From Firmicutes bacterium UBA4874 (GTDB lineage Bacteria; Bacillota; Clostridia; Caldicoprobacterales; DTU083), in assembly GCA_002399435.1 (NCBI GenBank), contig DHDO01000002.1, positions 50,666-83,830 of the forward strand: 33,165 nucleotides of DNA, in the 5' to 3' direction. Position numbers and translations under genes: made by a program. Below the pieces are notes generated by a model, which was not told the origin of the DNA, searched no databases, and was given only the letters and a program-made list of their open reading frames with translations. Shown piece by piece: positions 16,255 through 24,082 of this stretch. Position 1 is the first letter of the stretch. Every line of letters begins with the position of its first letter.

Positions 16255-16704
16255 ATGGATATTTTCGGTCTTTTGGACATTCTGGAGGATGAACTGCAAA
16301 AGGGGGCGAATCTTCCGTTTGCGTCCAGGGCATTGATCGACAAGGATAAGTGCCTGGAGACAATTAAGGAAATCCGGCTCAGTCTTCCGGAAGAGCTGAA
16401 ACAGGCAGAGTGGGTCAAGAAAGAACGGCAGCGGATTCTGGTGGAGGCGCAGAAGGAAGCAGATACCATCTCCACGGAGGCGGAGCAGCGGATCAAGGCA
16501 CTGGTGGACGACAATGAAATCACCCAGGGTGCATATCAGCAGGCAAGGGAGATTACGGAAAATGCTCAGAACAGTGCCAAGGAAATACGCCTGGGGGCAA
16601 AGGAATATGCAGATAACCTTCTGGAGGATGTGGAGGGATATTTATCAGGGCAGCTGCAGATCCTGCGTGACAACCGTCAGGAGCTGAATGCCAAAAAGCG
16701 CTGA
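16255..16704 (+). CDS. Coiled-coil protein of unknown function downstream of coaD
   Basis: A 149-residue soluble protein: a short N-terminal helix starting MDIFGLLDILEDELQ, a region with ALIDKDKCLETIKEIRLSLP, then a long charged helix (about 45-125) rich in Ala, Glu, Gln and Lys that should form a coiled coil (EAQKEADTISTEAEQRI and similar). No enzyme motif or Walker box is visible. Similar proteins after coaD in Clostridia are often labelled ATPase, apparently from weak likeness to V/F-type ATPase stalk subunits; DivIVA-like or stalk-like scaffolding is equally possible. GGAG precedes the ATG. Its stop codon directly abuts the stop codon of ylbJ on the other strand. Confidence 0.8.
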   Translation: MDIFGLLDILEDELQKGANLPFASRALIDKDKCLETIKEIRLSLPEELKQAEWVKKERQRILVEAQKEADTISTEAEQRIKALVDDNEITQGAYQQAREITENAQNSAKEIRLGAKEYADNLLEDVEGYLSGQLQILRDNRQELNAKKR

Positions 16705-17916
16705 TCAGTGCTTGCCTGATCGGATTTTTTCCGATTTGCCAAAAAGACAGCACAGGGCTGTGAGCAAGGCAATACAGAGGATGCCTGCAAGAAGCAGTTG
16801 CAGGGAAGAAAGAAGAATTTCCTTCCACCCCGGGAGAAAGGCTTCCGGGAAAGGGTAAAATACTTCGGACGCTTCGGGATAAAGCAACCGTGTCAACGGA
16901 ATGGACAGCAGGGCAGCCAGGATTCCATGAAAAAATTTGCACAGGGCATAAAGGCCGAATCGTACCCCGGTACCGGACAGGAGACTGGCAGTCTGGGCAT
17001 GGATGGACAGGCCGCTCCATCCAACCAGGAAGGAGACGGCTGCAATTTTCTGCTGCAGGGAAACAGAAGTCATACTGACCAGCTTTCCGCCGGTGGTCAC
17101 CTCAAACATTCCACCGATAATGGACTTTACCAGGGAATAGTCGATATGGAATGGCTTAAGGAGAATGGACACGACAGTGGCAATGTCATTGATTACCCGG
17201 ATTCTCATCAGCAGATCGATGACTACGGAAAAAAACACAATAAAGCCTCCCACCATCAGAAGGACATTGACGGAGTTTCGCACGGCATCACCAAGGAGCT
17301 CGCCGATGGGCCTGCCGTCCCGCTTTCTTGCACTGCTGAGAGCCGACAGGGCTTTGGGAAGACTGACAGAGGATTTATGTCGCATCAGGCCTTTGGTGTG
17401 ATAAAAGCGGAATGCCAGGCCGATCAGGATGGCCGCACTGAAATGGCTGATCAGGAGAATGGTTCCGCTTTTCGGACTGTTCAGCATACCGACGGATACA
17501 GCCCCCACCAGGAACAGCGGTCCGGAAGTGGAGCAGAAGCTCAGAATTCGCTGCGCTTCGTCCACGGTGATTTTCTTCTGCTTCCGAAACATGGAAACCA
17601 GCCGCGCCCCCGTTGGATATCCGGAAGTGATGCTCATAATCCAGATAAAGGAGCTGCAGCCGGGACAGCGAAAGAGCGGCCCCATAATGGGATCCAGGAG
17701 AACGGACAGAAAATCCACCACCCCCAGTCCCGCCATGATTTCCGATGCAATAAAGAAGGGAAGAAGGGCTGGAAATACCGAATGCAGGAAAACATCCAGT
17801 CCGGACAGGGCAGCTTCGTATGCCTCTTTTGGGGATGCCAGGATGGATAGCAAGAGGAGAAAGGCAGTCAGACCGGGAAGAGCGGCACGCCAGGCCCTGG
17901 ATTTCTGATGATTCAT
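16705..17916 (-). CDS. ylbJ: Sporulation integral membrane protein YlbJ
   Basis: A polytopic membrane protein of 403 aa with many hydrophobic segments. It carries the nucleoside-recognition Gate-type signature seen in YlbJ and SpoVV-like proteins (WIMSITSGYPTGARLVS; LLMVGGFIVFFSVVIDLL; GMFEVTTGG). YlbJ is made in the mother cell under sigma-E in Bacillus, and the related YlbJ/SpoVV proteins are tied to dipicolinic acid movement and spore heat resistance. ATG 17916 has an ideal AGGAGG on the minus strand; the longer ORF upstream starts before that site. It converges on the coiled-coil gene with no gap and diverges from the patatin gene. A 350-codon plus-strand ORF across it is a shadow. Confidence 0.92.
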   Translation of the reverse strand: MNHQKSRAWRAALPGLTAFLLLLSILASPKEAYEAALSGLDVFLHSVFPALLPFFIASEIMAGLGVVDFLSVLLDPIMGPLFRCPGCSSFIWIMSITSGYPTGARLVSMFRKQKKITVDEAQRILSFCSTSGPLFLVGAVSVGMLNSPKSGTILLISHFSAAILIGLAFRFYHTKGLMRHKSSVSLPKALSALSSARKRDGRPIGELLGDAVRNSVNVLLMVGGFIVFFSVVIDLLMRIRVINDIATVVSILLKPFHIDYSLVKSIIGGMFEVTTGGKLVSMTSVSLQQKIAAVSFLVGWSGLSIHAQTASLLSGTGVRFGLYALCKFFHGILAALLSIPLTRLLYPEASEVFYPFPEAFLPGWKEILLSSLQLLLAGILCIALLTALCCLFGKSEKIRSGKH

Positions 17917-17965
17917 ATAAAAACCTCCTGAAGAAGATCTGATTTTTGTTTTCAATCCGTAAGTT

Positions 17966-17990
17966 TATCCAATAATATATGTATTGGATA
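17966..17990. repeat. 9-bp inverted repeat in the ylbJ/patatin divergent gap
   Basis: TATCCAATA and TATTGGATA flank the 7-base spacer ATATATG. The right arm ends immediately before the AGGAGG (17991-17996) of the patatin gene. It could be an operator controlling both genes or an RNA hairpin next to the ribosome binding site. Confidence 0.75.
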
Positions 17991-18002
17991 AGGAGGAATT
18001 CT

Positions 18003-18803
18003 ATGAACCGAAAGCCGAAAGTCGGCCTTGCACTGGGAGGCGGTGCTTCCAGAGGCTTTGCACACATTGGTGTGATTCAGGTGCTGGAGGATATTGGGAT
18101 CAAGCCGGATTACATAGCCGGGAGCAGCATGGGAGCCATTATCGGTGCCCTGTATGCCGCCGGGGCGACTCCGTATATGATGGAAGGTATTGCCAACAAT
18201 GTCAATGCAAAGCTTTGCTATGATGTTGGTTTTTCCAAAAAGGGTCTGATGCGGGGAAAGCGACTGGAAGAGCTGATTCAGCTTCTTACCCGGGATATGG
18301 ATTTCAAGGATCTGCCCATTCCCCTGGCAGTTACTGCTGTGGACCTGATCACAAACAAACGGGTGGTGATCAACGAAGGAAAAGTATATAAGGGAGTGCG
18401 TGCGAGTATTTCCATCCCGGGGGTTTTTCATCCGGTAATGGACGGCGACAGGGTTTTGATTGACGGTGGTATTCTGGAGCGTGTTCCGGTGCGTGTTGTG
18501 CGTGAAATGGGGGCAGACATTGTAATAGGAGTGGATGTGGCATTCCACGGAAAACATCGTCCTCCGGAAAACTTTGTGGAGACCATCCTTCAGGCCATTG
18601 AGGCAATGGATCTGGAGATTTTGAAACTTACCATACCCACGGATGATATCATGATCCGTCCGGAGGTGTATCTCCCCAATCCCATGTCCCTGGAGAATGT
18701 GGATGTCGCAGTGGAAGCCGGCAAAGAAGCAGCACTGAAATCTGTGGATCAACTGAAGGCCCTGACTCAGGGGCAGGATCCGGAGCAGGAACCGAAAGAG
18801 TAA
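18003..18803 (+). CDS. Patatin-like phospholipase (RssA/NTE family)
   Basis: Predicted Ser-Asp dyad lipid hydrolase, 266 aa. Counted from ATG 18003: oxyanion loop LGGGASRGFAHIGV (11-24), nucleophile Ser42 in GSSMG (40-44) and catalytic Asp154 in LIDGG. No signal peptide, so likely cytoplasmic or membrane-associated. AGGAGG lies 7 bases before the ATG, so the longer ORF from 17979 is rejected. In B. subtilis the homologous ylbK lies between ylbJ and ylbM (tmcAL), the same neighbours as here; the true substrate is unknown. Confidence 0.93.
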   Translation: MNRKPKVGLALGGGASRGFAHIGVIQVLEDIGIKPDYIAGSSMGAIIGALYAAGATPYMMEGIANNVNAKLCYDVGFSKKGLMRGKRLEELIQLLTRDMDFKDLPIPLAVTAVDLITNKRVVINEGKVYKGVRASISIPGVFHPVMDGDRVLIDGGILERVPVRVVREMGADIVIGVDVAFHGKHRPPENFVETILQAIEAMDLEILKLTIPTDDIMIRPEVYLPNPMSLENVDVAVEAGKEAALKSVDQLKALTQGQDPEQEPKE

Positions 18804-18831
18804 AAGAAAGCTTTTCCTGGCGGCAGGGAAA

Positions 18832-20085
18832 TTACGGAATGGGCCGAATCCTGTGGGTATAATCCCTGTCCCCTTTGCGGCCTTTTGGGCTTTTCATTCC
18901 CAGACTGTAAAGATCCCCTGCCAGCCGGTCAAATGCGAACATTTCCTGTACGGGCTTTTTCTCCCGGGCAATATGGGCGGCTTTCGTGATAATGGGGACA
19001 CGGGCTGTTTTCTTCAGCTGCTTCAGAAGGGGCGCAGCGTGTTCGGAGAATGCAAGGATGCGCAGGTATTTCGGGCCCGTATCGTCATTCATCGCGCGGA
19101 AGGCTTCCGTGGTCAGATCAATCAGGCCATGGATCAATATCCTTTGCAGTCTGGTTTGCGTATATCGCCTGGTTTTCATGGAAAGGATCAGATCTTCCAG
19201 GCTGGACGCATTTTGGGCGGATTTTTGGATCCGATTTTCCAAGCCTTCGCTGACATCCATCCAGGATTTTATTTCTGCTGTGGAACTGCGCCTTAGGATT
19301 CCAAGCAACAAATTCTCCAGGGATTCTGTGCGGACGGGCCCCATTCCGTGCGCAAAGGCATCGGACAATATCCGAAAGACAGCCTGCGGCACGGCATTTT
19401 CCACTTTGCTGTCCAGTCCGTGCTGAAGGATCTCCTTTCGGATGGAGGCGGCACTTGTAATTCCTTTTTTGATCCGTTGGGAGCCGTAGGAGGAACGAAT
19501 GCGATGAACGGTTACCGGGGCAATCGGGCTTCCGGTCCGCTTCAGTGCTTTCAGATATTCCACTGCCAGAATGGAGTTGCTGTCGGACAGAATCCTTTTG
19601 ATGGTCCCGGCGGATTCTTCCGAAGAAGGAGCCAGATCATGCAGGATTGCCTGGCATCTTGCGGCAGGAAAGGACAATCCCTGCTGCAAAAAGGATTTGA
19701 GACTGTTCTGATAAATCGGATTCTCCGGAACAAATAGTTCCGCGATGGCTTTTAGCTGTTCCAAATCATCGATTTCACTGCCGAAGCTGAGATAGTCGGT
19801 CAGTCCGGTATGATTGAGCGTCTGAACAGCACCATAGGCGAAGAGCTCAGCGGTTTGAACCGCATAGACGACCGGAAGCTCCAGCACCAGATCGGCTCCG
19901 CAGTGAACGGCAGCTTCTGCCCGTATCCATTTATCGGTAATGGCAGCTTCACCGCGCTGCGTAAAATTGCCGGACTGGACGGCGATGACAAAGTCCGGCT
20001 GTATCAACTCCTTTGATTTCATTAAGTGATAAAGATGTCCGTAATGAAAAGGATTGTATTCTGCTATGATTCCGAGAACTCTCAT
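18832..20085 (-). CDS. tmcAL: tRNA(Met) cytidine acetate ligase TmcAL
   Basis: Enzyme formerly called YlbM that makes N4-acetylcytidine at the wobble position of elongator tRNA-Met, using acetate and ATP rather than acetyl-CoA. The 417-residue protein has the nucleotidyltransferase motif GIIAEYNPFHYGH (5-17) and VQSGNFTQRGEAA, plus SFGSEIDDL. AGGGAG is seven bases before the ATG on the minus strand. Transcription probably starts from the TTGCCC/TATAAT promoter at 20172-20200. It converges on the patatin gene with a 28 bp gap lacking a strong terminator, and diverges from pta-ackA, which govern acetate levels. Confidence 0.95.
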   Translation of the reverse strand: MRVLGIIAEYNPFHYGHLYHLMKSKELIQPDFVIAVQSGNFTQRGEAAITDKWIRAEAAVHCGADLVLELPVVYAVQTAELFAYGAVQTLNHTGLTDYLSFGSEIDDLEQLKAIAELFVPENPIYQNSLKSFLQQGLSFPAARCQAILHDLAPSSEESAGTIKRILSDSNSILAVEYLKALKRTGSPIAPVTVHRIRSSYGSQRIKKGITSAASIRKEILQHGLDSKVENAVPQAVFRILSDAFAHGMGPVRTESLENLLLGILRRSSTAEIKSWMDVSEGLENRIQKSAQNASSLEDLILSMKTRRYTQTRLQRILIHGLIDLTTEAFRAMNDDTGPKYLRILAFSEHAAPLLKQLKKTARVPIITKAAHIAREKKPVQEMFAFDRLAGDLYSLGMKSPKGRKGDRDYTHRIRPIP

Positions 20086-20171
20086 TGTTTGCTCCCTTAT
20101 GGATAGTAGTCCGCCTTATTGGAATAATATTTAGCGGCAGGGAAGGATTTCAAGAAATTCTTCCTGTTGTA

Positions 20172-20200
20172 ATTATATAGAAATCCAACTGGATGGGCAA
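20172..20200 (-). promoter_or_regulatory. Predicted sigma-A promoter of tmcAL
   Basis: On the minus strand -35 TTGCCC (20200-20195) and a perfect -10 TATAAT (20177-20172) with 17 bp spacing. The roughly 80-base leader contains a hairpin at 20141-20164 (10-bp stem with one G-U pair, loop CAAG). Confidence 0.75.
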
Positions 20201-20264
20201 GACAAAAAGTCCTGTAATAAATAATATGGAGGAATTTTGACTTTTATGTAGAATAGTTATCCGG

Positions 20265-20293
20265 TTGACTATTTTTTAATATGATCCTATTGT
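20265..20293 (+). promoter_or_regulatory. Predicted sigma-A promoter of pta-ackA
   Basis: -35 TTGACT (20265-20270) and -10 TATTGT (20288-20293), 17 bp apart. The start site would be about 25 bases before the pta ATG, giving a very short leader. Confidence 0.65.
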
Positions 20294-20323
20294 TTGTAAT
20301 GGACAGGGAAAGGAGTTTTATAA

Positions 20324-21316
20324 ATGTCTGTATTGCAGCAGATACGCGCAAGAGCATCCAAATTGGGTAAGACCATCGTATTGCCGGAAGGAGAGGAGCA
20401 GCGTGTGATTGAAGCCGCTTCCATCCTTACCAGGGAGGGCATTGCAAAGGTGATTCTTCTTGGTGATCCGGAAACCATTTCCGGAAAGGCAAAAGGAGCA
20501 GATCTGACCAACGTTGAGATTCTGGATTATCTGCATTCGGATAAAATGGAGTCCTACGTAAGAAAATTTACGGAACTTCGGAAGAAGAAGGGGATGACCC
20601 CTGAAAAGGCTGCGGTGATCATGAAAGATCCGCTTTATTACGGGGTCATGATGGTTAAAATGGGGGATGCGGACGGTATGACAGCTGGTTCGGTTCATGC
20701 TACCGGAGATGTTCTCCGTCCCGCGTTTCAGATTATCAAGACGGCTCCCGGGATATCGGTGGTATCCAGTTGCTTTATTATGGAACTGCCGGATTCCCGA
20801 TATGGAGACAACGGGGTTCTTGTTTTCGGAGACTGCGGCGTCAATCCGGATCCCACTGCAGAGCAGCTTGCGGATATTGCCGTATCTACCGCCAGGACGG
20901 CAAAAACCATTGTGGGGATGGAGCCGGTTACCGCACTGTTGTCCTTCTCCAGTAAGGGCAGCGCGTCCCATGATCGGGTGGATAAGGTAAGGGAAGCTGT
21001 CGGACTGGCTCAGAAGTCGGCTCCGGAATACCTGTTTGACGGGGAAATGCAGGCCGATGCCGCTTTGGTCGAAGAGGTGGCAAGGAGCAAGGCTCCTGGC
21101 AGCAAGGTGGCAGGAAGAGCCAATGTATTGGTATTCCCGGATCTGGATTCCGGCAATATCGGATACAAGCTGGTGCAGCGTCTGGCAAACGCACAGGCGG
21201 CCGGACCGATCTGCCAGGGGCTGGCAAAGCCGGTCAATGATTTGTCCCGCGGATGCAATGCCCACGATATTGTGAATGTCGTTGCTGTTACCGCCATTCA
21301 GGCAGGATTGGAATAA
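20324..21316 (+). CDS. pta: Phosphate acetyltransferase
   Basis: Converts acetyl-CoA and phosphate to acetyl phosphate and CoA, the first half of the acetate fermentation pathway. The 330-residue protein is the short Pta type without an N-terminal DRTGG domain: it starts [25 protein letters not shown] and carries [35 protein letters not shown] and [21 protein letters not shown] precedes the ATG. ackA follows 15 bp later in the same transcript. Confidence 0.97.
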   Translation: MSVLQQIRARASKLGKTIVLPEGEEQRVIEAASILTREGIAKVILLGDPETISGKAKGADLTNVEILDYLHSDKMESYVRKFTELRKKKGMTPEKAAVIMKDPLYYGVMMVKMGDADGMTAGSVHATGDVLRPAFQIIKTAPGISVVSSCFIMELPDSRYGDNGVLVFGDCGVNPDPTAEQLADIAVSTARTAKTIVGMEPVTALLSFSSKGSASHDRVDKVREAVGLAQKSAPEYLFDGEMQADAALVEEVARSKAPGSKVAGRANVLVFPDLDSGNIGYKLVQRLANAQAAGPICQGLAKPVNDLSRGCNAHDIVNVVAVTAIQAGLE

Positions 21317-21331
21317 GGAGTGTTAGAGCAA

Positions 21332-22546
21332 ATGAAAATATTGGTAATCAATGCGGGAAGTTCCTCCGTGAAATACCAGCTGATTGACATGGAGGATGAA
21401 AGCGTTCTGGCCAAAGGCAATGCGGAGCGCATCGGCCTTGAAGGATCCTGCCTGAAGCATACTCCGGCCGGGAAAGAAACGGTAAACATAACCGCAGAGT
21501 TCAAAAACCATGAAGATGCCATCAAAAAGATTATTGAAGCCCTGGTTTCTCCGGAGTACGGGGTCATAAAGGACATGAGCCGGATTGATGCAGTAGGGCA
21601 TCGCATTCTGCACGGCGGTACGAAATTGATTCAGCCTGTTCTGATTAATGAACAGGTTGTGGAAACCATACGGGAAAATATCGATCTGGCTCCTCTGCAG
21701 AATCCGGCCAATATTATGGGAATCGAAGCATGCCGCAGAGTGATGCCGGATACTCCCATGGTCGCCATTTTTGATACGGCATTCCATCAGACCATGCCGC
21801 CGAAGGCATTTTTGTACGGCCTTCCCTATGAACAATATGAAAAATATCAGATCCGGAAATATGGATTTCATGGAACGTCGCACAAGTATGTGGCACGGCG
21901 TACTGCTCAGTTCCTGCATAGGCCGCTGGAATCCCTGAAGATGATCACCTGCCATCTGGGCAACGGCTCCAGTATCGCAGCGATCCGGTATGGGAAGTCT
22001 GTGGATACCAGCATGGGCTTTACTCCCCTGGCCGGTGTTCCCATGGGTACCCGCTCCGGCAGTATTGATCCGGCCATACTGAATTATATGATAAAAAAGG
22101 AAAATATGACCGAAGAACAGGTTTATAATCTCTTGCACAGGGAATCCGGCATGCTTGGAATTTCCGGTATCAGCAGTGATTTCCGCGATCTGGAGACTGC
22201 TGCAAAGAAGGGTGTTAAAAGGGCTCAGCTGGCATTGGATGTTTTCAGCTATCAGGTGAAGAAATATATCGGTGCCTATGCAGCGGTTCTGGACGGTGCG
22301 GACTGTATCGTATTTACGGCCGGTGTTGGTGAGAATACGGTTTGTGTCCGGGAAGCTGCCTGCCAGGGCCTGGATTATATGGGTGTAAAGATTGATCCGG
22401 ACAAGAATCAGGAAATTGTGAGCTGGAAGACAAAGGAAGGTATCATTTCCACCGCGGATTCCAGGGTTCAGGTATTGGTGATACCGACCAACGAGGAATT
22501 GATGATCGCCAGGGAAACGATGGAGTTGGTGCGTTCCGGATCCTGA
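21332..22546 (+). CDS. ackA: Acetate kinase
   Basis: Makes acetate and ATP from acetyl phosphate by substrate-level phosphorylation. From ATG 21332 the protein is 404 aa and starts MKILVINAGSSSVKYQL, the family N-terminus; GHRILHGG, FDTAFHQTMP, HGTSHKYV, HLGNGSSIAAI, TRSGSIDPA and FTAGVGENT are all present. A GTG at 21320 lies in frame but would add an atypical MLEQ extension. AAGGAG sits 11 bases before the ATG, a little far. With pta it indicates acetate-producing fermentation. Confidence 0.97.
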   Translation: MKILVINAGSSSVKYQLIDMEDESVLAKGNAERIGLEGSCLKHTPAGKETVNITAEFKNHEDAIKKIIEALVSPEYGVIKDMSRIDAVGHRILHGGTKLIQPVLINEQVVETIRENIDLAPLQNPANIMGIEACRRVMPDTPMVAIFDTAFHQTMPPKAFLYGLPYEQYEKYQIRKYGFHGTSHKYVARRTAQFLHRPLESLKMITCHLGNGSSIAAIRYGKSVDTSMGFTPLAGVPMGTRSGSIDPAILNYMIKKENMTEEQVYNLLHRESGMLGISGISSDFRDLETAAKKGVKRAQLALDVFSYQVKKYIGAYAAVLDGADCIVFTAGVGENTVCVREAACQGLDYMGVKIDPDKNQEIVSWKTKEGIISTADSRVQVLVIPTNEELMIARETMELVRSGS

Positions 22547-22560
22547 TTCTGTTTTCCTGT

Positions 22561-22579
22561 AGGTTTCCAACCTGTTTTT
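22561..22579 (+). terminator. Weak intrinsic terminator after ackA
   Basis: Short stem AGGTT-TCC-AACCT followed by GTTTTT. It is 15 bp after the ackA stop and just before the next promoter. The stem is short, so efficiency is uncertain. Confidence 0.45.
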
Positions 22580-22585
22580 CGCTAC

Positions 22586-22614
22586 TTGACAAACCGGCGG
22601 AGGATTCATATAAT
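22586..22614 (+). promoter_or_regulatory. Consensus sigma-A promoter of yceD-rpmF
   Basis: Exact consensus -35 TTGACA (22586-22591) and exact -10 TATAAT (22609-22614), 17 bp apart. This is the best promoter in the window, fitting high expression of a ribosomal protein gene. Confidence 0.9.
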
Positions 22615-22641
22615 TTATAAGTCAAAGGTTGTGAGAGGAAA

Positions 22642-23166
22642 ATGAAGCCTCTGAAGATCGACATAACAAATATCCGAAGGGAAATTGCTGCAGAGCAGAG
22701 TTTTGATCTCAAGTGGATTCCCGGAGATATGACCTGGCAGGGAGAGCCTTTGCGGTTCCGGGATCCTTGGCATTTGAAGGGCAGGATTTTCAACGAAGGG
22801 GACGTATTGTTGCTGACTGCAGATGTGGAGGGCAATATCATCCTGCAATGTGGAGCCTGTCTGGAGAGTTATGTACAGGATCTTGATTTTCCCATTGAGG
22901 CAAGGCTGAAAAGTGCTCCGGATCAGGAAAACCCGGACTATTTTGTGTATAAGGGGAATGAAGTGGACCTTTCTGAAATCGTCCTGGAGTTTCTTTTATC
23001 GGAGCTTCCCATCCGGAGACGATGCCGGGAGGATTGCAAGGGTTTGTGCCCGGTGTGCGGGGCCAATCGGAACGATGGGGAATGCTCCTGCAACGGGACA
23101 AAGGATCCGGAACTTACGGTTGATGAGCGGCTCAAGTCTCTCCGGGATTACTTTTCCAACAAATAA
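22642..23166 (+). CDS. yceD: DUF177 protein (YceD family)
   Basis: A 174-residue DUF177/YceD protein; the family precedes rpmF in most bacteria and is linked to 23S rRNA or large-subunit biogenesis by genetic evidence in plants and bacteria. Visible are the CGACLESYVQDLDFPIEA block and a C-terminal cysteine cluster (RRRCREDCKGLCPVCGANR, then CSC) that may bind zinc. GTGAGAGGAAA precedes the ATG. rpmF follows after 12 bp from the same strong promoter. Confidence 0.93.
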   Translation: MKPLKIDITNIRREIAAEQSFDLKWIPGDMTWQGEPLRFRDPWHLKGRIFNEGDVLLLTADVEGNIILQCGACLESYVQDLDFPIEARLKSAPDQENPDYFVYKGNEVDLSEIVLEFLLSELPIRRRCREDCKGLCPVCGANRNDGECSCNGTKDPELTVDERLKSLRDYFSNK

Positions 23167-23178
23167 GGAGGTGTGGAA

Positions 23179-23358
23179 ATGGCATTACCAAAAAAGAAAA
23201 CGTCCAAGGCAAGGCGGAATAAGAGAAGAGCGCATTGGAAGCTCAGCGCGCCGGAAATTGTGGCCTGTCCCCAATGTGGGGAACCCAAATTGTCGCATCA
23301 CATATGCAAGCATTGTGGTTATTACGATGAGAAACAGGTTATCAAAGAAGCAGAATGA
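23179..23358 (+). CDS. rpmF: 50S ribosomal protein L32 (zinc-ribbon form)
   Basis: Large-subunit protein L32, 59 aa from ATG 23179: [22 protein letters not shown] is diagnostic. Two CxxC pairs (CPQCG and CKHCG) mark the zinc-binding C+ form. AAGGAGGTG lies six bases upstream; the GTG at 23173 is part of that spacing and is not the start. It is followed by a good terminator. Confidence 0.97.
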   Translation: MALPKKKTSKARRNKRRAHWKLSAPEIVACPQCGEPKLSHHICKHCGYYDEKQVIKEAE

Positions 23359-23365
23359 GAAGAAG

Positions 23366-23390
23366 ACTGTCCGAAAAGGGCAGTTTTTTT
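23366..23390 (+). terminator. Intrinsic terminator after rpmF
   Basis: Seven-base-pair stem ACTGTCC/GGGCAGT (one G-U pair), loop GAAAA, then seven T residues. It separates the yceD-rpmF unit from fapR. Confidence 0.85.
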
Positions 23391-23413
23391 CAATAGATAA
23401 AATGATTTTGTTA

Positions 23414-23442
23414 TTGCAAAATAAATTAAAATACTCTATACT
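23414..23442 (+). promoter_or_regulatory. Predicted sigma-A promoter of the fapR-fab operon
   Basis: -35 TTGCAA (23414-23419) and -10 TATACT (23437-23442), 17 bp apart. The predicted start near 23449 lies inside the FapR operator, so bound FapR would block initiation. Confidence 0.75.
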
Positions 23443-23446
23443 GGTC

Positions 23447-23464
23447 CTAATACCTGGTACTAAT
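23447..23464. promoter_or_regulatory. FapR operator
   Basis: CTAATACCTGGTACTAAT has a symmetric core TACC-T-GGTA with flanking TAA/CTAA half-sites. It closely matches the FapR box known from Bacillus and Staphylococcus (TTAGTACC...GGTACTAA type). It sits at the predicted start site of the fapR promoter, the expected place for malonyl-CoA-sensitive autorepression. Confidence 0.8.
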
Positions 23465-23503
23465 ATTAGATTCTAAGTATTATATTTGTTCGGGGTGAGT
23501 CGT

Positions 23504-24082
23504 TTGAGCAAGTATACGCCACTGAAGAAAGAAAGACAGCAGGGATTGCTTGATACTTTGAAGAAAGATCCTTTTATTACGGATGAAGAACTCAGTGAGA
23601 CATTTCATGTCAGTATTCAGACCATCCGGCTGGATCGATTGGAATTGGGGATTCCGGAGCTGAGAGAACGGATCCGCAACGTTGCCTCCGAAAATCGGAA
23701 AAAGCTCCGGACAATGGATGCTACAGAGGTCATCGGCGACATTGTGGATCTGGAGCTGGGGATCCGGGGGATTTCCATTCTGCAGACGACGGAGGAAATG
23801 GTATTTGAACGAACGCAGATTGTCCGCGGCCATTATATATTTGCTCAGGCCGAGTCTCTGGCCATAGCTGTTATTGACGCAAAGGTTGCCCTGACGGGAG
23901 TCGCCAACATCAAATACAAGATACCGATTTTTGCAGGTGATAAACTGGTGGCGAAGGCAAAGGTTGTGCGTACCCGGGGCAATAAATATTTTGTATGGGT
24001 CTTTATCAGGGTGGGGCAGAAAGAAGCGTTTCGTGGTAAATTTATATTGGTATCCATTGGGAAAGGAAGGAAATCAAATTGA
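23504..24082 (+). CDS. fapR: Fatty acid and phospholipid biosynthesis repressor FapR
   Basis: Transcription factor that represses fatty-acid genes until malonyl-CoA binds it. Shows an N-terminal DeoR-like helix-turn-helix ([22 protein letters not shown]), the linker helix [12 protein letters not shown] and a C-terminal hot-dog thioesterase-like domain ([25 protein letters not shown]) that lacks catalysis in the family. Starts in this frame are TTG 23486, GTG 23495 and TTG 23504; I chose 23504 (192 aa) because GGGGTGA lies five bases before it. The stop overlaps the plsX TTG. Its own operator lies upstream. Confidence 0.94.
   Translation: MSKYTPLKKERQQGLLDTLKKDPFITDEELSETFHVSIQTIRLDRLELGIPELRERIRNVASENRKKLRTMDATEVIGDIVDLELGIRGISILQTTEEMVFERTQIVRGHYIFAQAESLAIAVIDAKVALTGVANIKYKIPIFAGDKLVAKAKVVRTRGNKYFVWVFIRVGQKEAFRGKFILVSIGKGRKSN

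Noticed and set aside
16798..17850. A 350-codon plus-strand ORF across ylbJ
   Set aside because: It lies wholly antisense to a clear membrane-protein gene, has Gln/Gly/Lys-rich low-complexity translation and no ribosome binding site. It is a by-product of codon use.
17917..18002. A sigma-E promoter for ylbJ
   Set aside because: AT-rich segments resemble a -35 element but no matching -10 (CATACAAT-like) was found at the right distance.
21323..22609. A 428-codon minus-strand ORF across ackA, and similar long ones across def/fmt and pta
   Set aside because: All are antisense to highly conserved enzymes, lack ribosome binding sites and resemble no family.
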